From contig CAYTVB010000071.1 of the NCBI GenBank assembly GCA_964441735.1, positions 1-8,528 on the forward strand: 8,528 bases of DNA, given 5' to 3'. The position numbers were made by a program, and so were the translations under genes. The notes under the pieces are model-generated. The model did not search any database and was not told the origin of the DNA. It worked only from the letters and a program-made list of their open reading frames with translations. Position 1 is the stretch's first letter; every line of letters starts with the position of its first letter. This document shows positions 6,043-8,528 of this stretch, piece by piece. The DNA comes from JASMTM01 sp964441735 (lineage in GTDB: Bacteria; Thermotogota; Thermotogae; Petrotogales; Kosmotogaceae).

Positions 6043-6833
6043 AACGTATTTCTCCAAAAGAATTACAAATTGCTGGAACTGCAATTGCGGTACTATTAGT
6101 AGGACTTGTGGTGTTCTTAATCGGTGGAGAAACACCAATCGAGAATAAAGATGTTGACAATAATCTTGCAGGCAAAGCTGTGTATCCTATAGATATAAAC
6201 AATGCTTCTGCAGATATTTTGGTTTTGCTCCCTGGGATAGGTCCCGCAAAAGCAAATGCAATTATTGATTATAGAAATGAAATGGGCTTCTTTAAAGATC
6301 CCAAAGAATTGACAAATGTCAAAGGTATTGGTGAAGCAACATTTGATAATATAAGAGAATTTGTTATATGTTATATTGACAATATGGAAGCCAATAATGA
6401 AAGCGAAGATGATCTTATTGACATAAATATTGCAACCATCGATCAATTGCAGACTTTGCCAGGTATTGGTATTGAAAAGGCGAAAGCAATAATAAATTAC
6501 AGAGAAAATGAGGGAGCACTTAGTAATATTAATGAACTTTTAAAGGTAAAAGGTATTGGAGAAGCAACGCTAAATAATATTAAGGACTTTATATATATAG
6601 AAAATGGTGGAATTTCCAGCGTTCTTAAAACTACACAAGAAGAGAGGATTAATATAAATATTGCGGACAAAAATATGCTGAAAAAACTACCTGGAATAGG
6701 TGATGTGCTCGCACAAAGAATAGTGGATTATAGAATTCAGAATGGTCTTTTTTCCAGCAAAGAAGAAATTATAAATGTTTCGGGCATAGGAGAAAAAACG
6801 TATGAATCAATTAGGGAGTTGATAACATTTTAA
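6039..6833 (+). CDS. ComEA-like membrane protein with three tandem helix-hairpin-helix domains
   Basis: ComEA-type proteins bind double-stranded DNA outside the cytoplasmic membrane during natural transformation. This 264-residue protein has one N-terminal transmembrane segment (about 10-30), a short linker, and three copies of the ComEA-type domain at about 51-110, 127-186 and 204-263. Each begins with D/N-I-N-x-A, contains LPGIG (64-68, 140-144, 217-221) and ends with a second hairpin V-K/S-GIG (94-98, 170-174, 247-251). The spacing between copies is 76 and 77 residues. Typical ComEA has one such domain, often after an SLBB domain, which is absent here. Copies 1 and 2 are still close at the DNA level, which suggests duplication. 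The ATG overlaps the previous stop by 4 nt; the ribosome binding site is weak. No comEC is present in the window, so a role in uptake is inferred from the family. Confidence 0.85.
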   Translation: MKRISPKELQIAGTAIAVLLVGLVVFLIGGETPIENKDVDNNLAGKAVYPIDINNASADILVLLPGIGPAKANAIIDYRNEMGFFKDPKELTNVKGIGEATFDNIREFVICYIDNMEANNESEDDLIDINIATIDQLQTLPGIGIEKAKAIINYRENEGALSNINELLKVKGIGEATLNNIKDFIYIENGGISSVLKTTQEERININIADKNMLKKLPGIGDVLAQRIVDYRIQNGLFSSKEEIINVSGIGEKTYESIRELITF

Positions 6834-6838
6834 AGAAA

Positions 6839-7690
6839 GTGCTATTGCATGTTTGTTGCGCTCCTGACTATGTAGCGACCATGGAATATTTTAAAAAAAA
6901 CAATTATGAATTCGAAATAACACCATATTTTTACAATCCAAATATTTTTCCTTATGAGGAATATGTCAAAAGGTTAAATGCTTTCAACAAAGCAACAAAA
7001 ATATATGAAACAATTCCGTTAATTGGAGATTATGATCCTTATCCATTTAAAAAGGTATTTATTAGGTTTGCCCAAAAAAAAGAAGGGGGAAGACGCTGCG
7101 AATTTTGTATCAGATTAAGGTTATTAAAAACAGCACAATTAGCTAAATCAAAAAAATACGATGCATTCACTACTACTCTAATGGTTAGCCCCAAAAAAAG
7201 TCAGAAAAAAATAATCGAGATAGGCAATGATATTTCAGAAACATTTTCACTTAACTTTATTGGAGAAAACTTTAGACGTGGCAATACGCTTGTAAAAGCA
7301 CGTGAATTGCTAGAAACTGCTTATTTCCAGGATTATTGTGGTTGTGTTTATGGTCTTGTAAATCAGAGAATGCAAGAAATTGAGAAGGATGAGGCTGATC
7401 TAGTAAAATTGTTAGAAATATTCCCACAAGCGAAAAAACTATGGAATTATCGATCCCATGAACTGCATATAGATAGATTGAGAGAGCTTACATCATGTGA
7501 TTTCAAAAAAATAAAGCAATTGGTTTCACTAATCAAACCTTCTAGTTTGATTGTTGATGACGCTTTCATCAAAAAACACAATGTTTCATCTAACTGGTTA
7601 AATTGTTCGGATTATAATTGCAAAATCAGAAGGGAGAATGACGTAAAATATGAACGAAGAAAAAATCAAGAAACTCGCGAAAAAGCTTGA
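6839..7690 (+). CDS. queH: Epoxyqueuosine reductase QueH, with a C-terminal extension
   Basis: QueH reduces epoxyqueuosine to queuosine in tRNA (the last step of the queuosine pathway) and is the non-orthologous replacement for the cobalamin enzyme QueG. Family hallmarks are all here: LLHVCCAPD (2-10) with C6, C7 and D10, YFYNPNIFPYEEYVKR (30-45), RRCEFCIRLRL (85-95) with C87 and C90, DAFTTTLMVSP (108-118), and DYCGCVYGL (165-173) with C167 and C169. These Cys residues and the Asp are the expected ligands of the Fe-S/metal centre. The core ends near residue 180. A further 100 residues carry three more cysteines (C220, C256, C261) and a basic tail, beyond the usual family length. The start is uncertain: GTG 6839 lacks its own ribosome binding site, whereas ATT 6827 lies 8 nt after GGGAG. 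The last 41 nt overlap the next gene. Confidence 0.9.
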   Translation: MLLHVCCAPDYVATMEYFKKNNYEFEITPYFYNPNIFPYEEYVKRLNAFNKATKIYETIPLIGDYDPYPFKKVFIRFAQKKEGGRRCEFCIRLRLLKTAQLAKSKKYDAFTTTLMVSPKKSQKKIIEIGNDISETFSLNFIGENFRRGNTLVKARELLETAYFQDYCGCVYGLVNQRMQEIEKDEADLVKLLEIFPQAKKLWNYRSHELHIDRLRELTSCDFKKIKQLVSLIKPSSLIVDDAFIKKHNVSSNWLNCSDYNCKIRRENDVKYERRKNQETREKA

Positions 7691-7970
7691 AAATTTAGGC
7701 GAATCAATCGGTATTGAAATTCGACTAATAAATAAAAAAGGTGAGACGCTTGGTAGCAGCTTACCATACAATATTCCTGAACTTTCACTCACTCTTGCTA
7801 TGAATACTGGAACACGAAGTTCAAAAACCCAGGGACTTGTTGTTTTGACTGTCATACCAATCGATATCGAAGATAAACGCTATGGTCTCTTTGTTGTAGG
7901 TGAAATTACTCAAGACACATTCTTTAAGCTTCTCACTCAATTACCAGACTTCCTTATAAAAGATGTATGA
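7650..7970 (+). CDS. Small conserved-looking protein of unknown function (106 aa)
   Basis: I do not recognise this protein. It has 106 residues, no signal peptide, no transmembrane segment and no cysteine. A charged N-terminal helix (MNEEKIKKLAKKLENLGESIG) leads to alternating strands and loops: IEIRLINKKGE (22-32), GLVVLTVIPIDIEDKRYGLFVVGEI (62-86), and a C-terminal helix (TFFKLLTQLPDFL). The pattern of helix plus a beta-hairpin ending in YGLFVVGE resembles half of a GAF/PAS- or roadblock-like sensor fold, but there is no decisive motif. The ATG at 7650 follows AGGGAG (7631-7636) at a rather long spacing of 13 nt; an in-frame stop at 7644 excludes an upstream start. It overlaps queH by 41 nt and the glycosylase gene by 8 nt, so it is surely part of the operon. 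Coding is supported by this position and by the soluble-protein composition. Confidence 0.75.
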   Translation: MNEEKIKKLAKKLENLGESIGIEIRLINKKGETLGSSLPYNIPELSLTLAMNTGTRSSKTQGLVVLTVIPIDIEDKRYGLFVVGEITQDTFFKLLTQLPDFLIKDV

Positions 7971-8528
7971 AATAGAAATAAAGCTCGATGTTCCTTTTAA
8001 CCTTGATATAACACTGGATTGCGGTCAAACATTTAGATGGGAAAAATCCGGTGGTTACTGGAAGGGAATCGTTAAGAACACCGTGCTTTTTATCTGGAAA
8101 AAAGGAAATAAGCTTGGTGTACGTTCTTCTTCTAACACATTTTTTGGAAAGGACTTAATCACCGGTATTAAATATTATTTTTCACTTGACCATGATTTGA
8201 AAAAAATAACAGATTATTTAATAAAACGCATTAAAAACTATGATGAATATCCCAGAACTGTTTCTTTAGACGCCCTAAAAGAATCTTATGGTCTTAGAAT
8301 ATTAAGGCAGGATCCCTTCGAGATGGTTGTAGAATATATCATATCAACACGTAACAGCATTCCTAATATCAAAAAGACCTCCGATAAATTGTCAGCTTTC
8401 TTTCCTGAAAATCGTGTAACATTGAATGGAGAAACATTCTATATTTTTCCAACACTTAAACAGTTAAAGCAGCTATCATTAGAAGATTTTAGAAAACTAA
8501 AGCTTGCTTTTAGATCATCCTGGTTATT
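7963..8528 (+). CDS. ogg: OGG1-type 8-oxoguanine DNA glycosylase/AP lyase (3' truncated by the window)
   Basis: OGG1 excises 8-oxoguanine from DNA and can nick at the abasic site. The visible 188 residues cover the N-terminal beta domain and the first helices of the glycosylase domain. Landmarks are LDCGQTFRW (18-26; G21 equals human OGG1 Gly42, which senses the N7-H of 8-oxoG), the linker with YGLRILRQDPFE (109-120), and LAFRSSWL (181-188), where R184 aligns with human Arg204. The orphan-base motif reads STRNSIPNI (128-136) instead of SSNNNIARI in human OGG1. The helix-hairpin-helix with the catalytic Lys and the final Asp lie beyond the edge. The ATG at 7963 overlaps the previous stop by 8 nt and has no clear ribosome binding site, so coupling is likely. 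The nearby ATG at 7967 is out of frame and meets TAG after one codon. Confidence 0.88.
   Translation, partial: MYEIEIKLDVPFNLDITLDCGQTFRWEKSGGYWKGIVKNTVLFIWKKGNKLGVRSSSNTFFGKDLITGIKYYFSLDHDLKKITDYLIKRIKNYDEYPRTVSLDALKESYGLRILRQDPFEMVVEYIISTRNSIPNIKKTSDKLSAFFPENRVTLNGETFYIFPTLKQLKQLSLEDFRKLKLAFRSSWL

Noticed and set aside
7967..7969. ATG overlapping the stop of the 106-residue gene as the start of ogg
   Set aside because: It is in the wrong frame and meets TAG after one codon. The ATG at 7963 is in frame with the OGG1 domain.
1..8528. A previously undescribed defence, phage or mobile system
   Set aside because: No transposase, integrase, toxin-antitoxin pair, nuclease-helicase pair, direct-repeat array or target-site duplication is visible. 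The genes are mostly housekeeping types.

Overview
The window looks like a chromosomal segment of a bacterium from the phylum Thermotogota (Kosmotoga/Mesotoga-like rather than Thermotoga itself; this placement is an inference). The reasons are a MinC close to the Thermotoga type, followed by three tandem M42 aminopeptidase genes. From memory this matches the Thermotoga maritima order TM1047-TM1050. Base composition is AT-rich, Arg codons are mostly AGA, and gene packing is extremely tight.

Left end, minus strand (1-509). The first 15 codons of a gene run off the left edge; it is probably a class I aminoacyl-tRNA synthetase, best guess leuS. It has a strong ribosome binding site, an extended -10 promoter and a possible seven-codon leader ORF. 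Next to it is a three-gene tRNA operon, transcribed right to left as Glu(UUC), Val(UAC), Phe(GAA). All three tRNAs encode CCA. The operon has a near-consensus promoter (TTGACC-17-TATTAT) and a clean intrinsic terminator.

Right part, plus strand (610-8528). One uninterrupted run of nine genes follows, and nearly every junction overlaps: minC; three M42 aminopeptidases; a degraded 3-dehydroquinate-synthase-like protein; a membrane-anchored protein with a SPOR-like C-terminus; a membrane-anchored ComEA-like protein with three helix-hairpin-helix domains; queH (epoxyqueuosine reductase); a small protein of unknown function; and an OGG1-type 8-oxoguanine DNA glycosylase cut by the right edge. No terminator or clear internal promoter is visible, so this is probably a single, translationally coupled transcript.

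Functionally the run mixes cell division (MinC, perhaps the SPOR-like protein), peptide breakdown (three M42 enzymes that would form tetrahedral TET particles), DNA uptake or binding (ComEA-like), tRNA modification (QueH) and DNA repair (OGG). No phage, insertion sequence, CRISPR array or defence system is visible. The points most worth a second look are the AroB-like protein that appears to have lost its catalytic residues, the three-domain ComEA with signs of internal duplication, the cryptic SPOR-like protein, the OGG with altered orphan-base-reading residues, the unknown 106-residue protein, and a perfect 11-bp inverted repeat inside the AroB-like gene.
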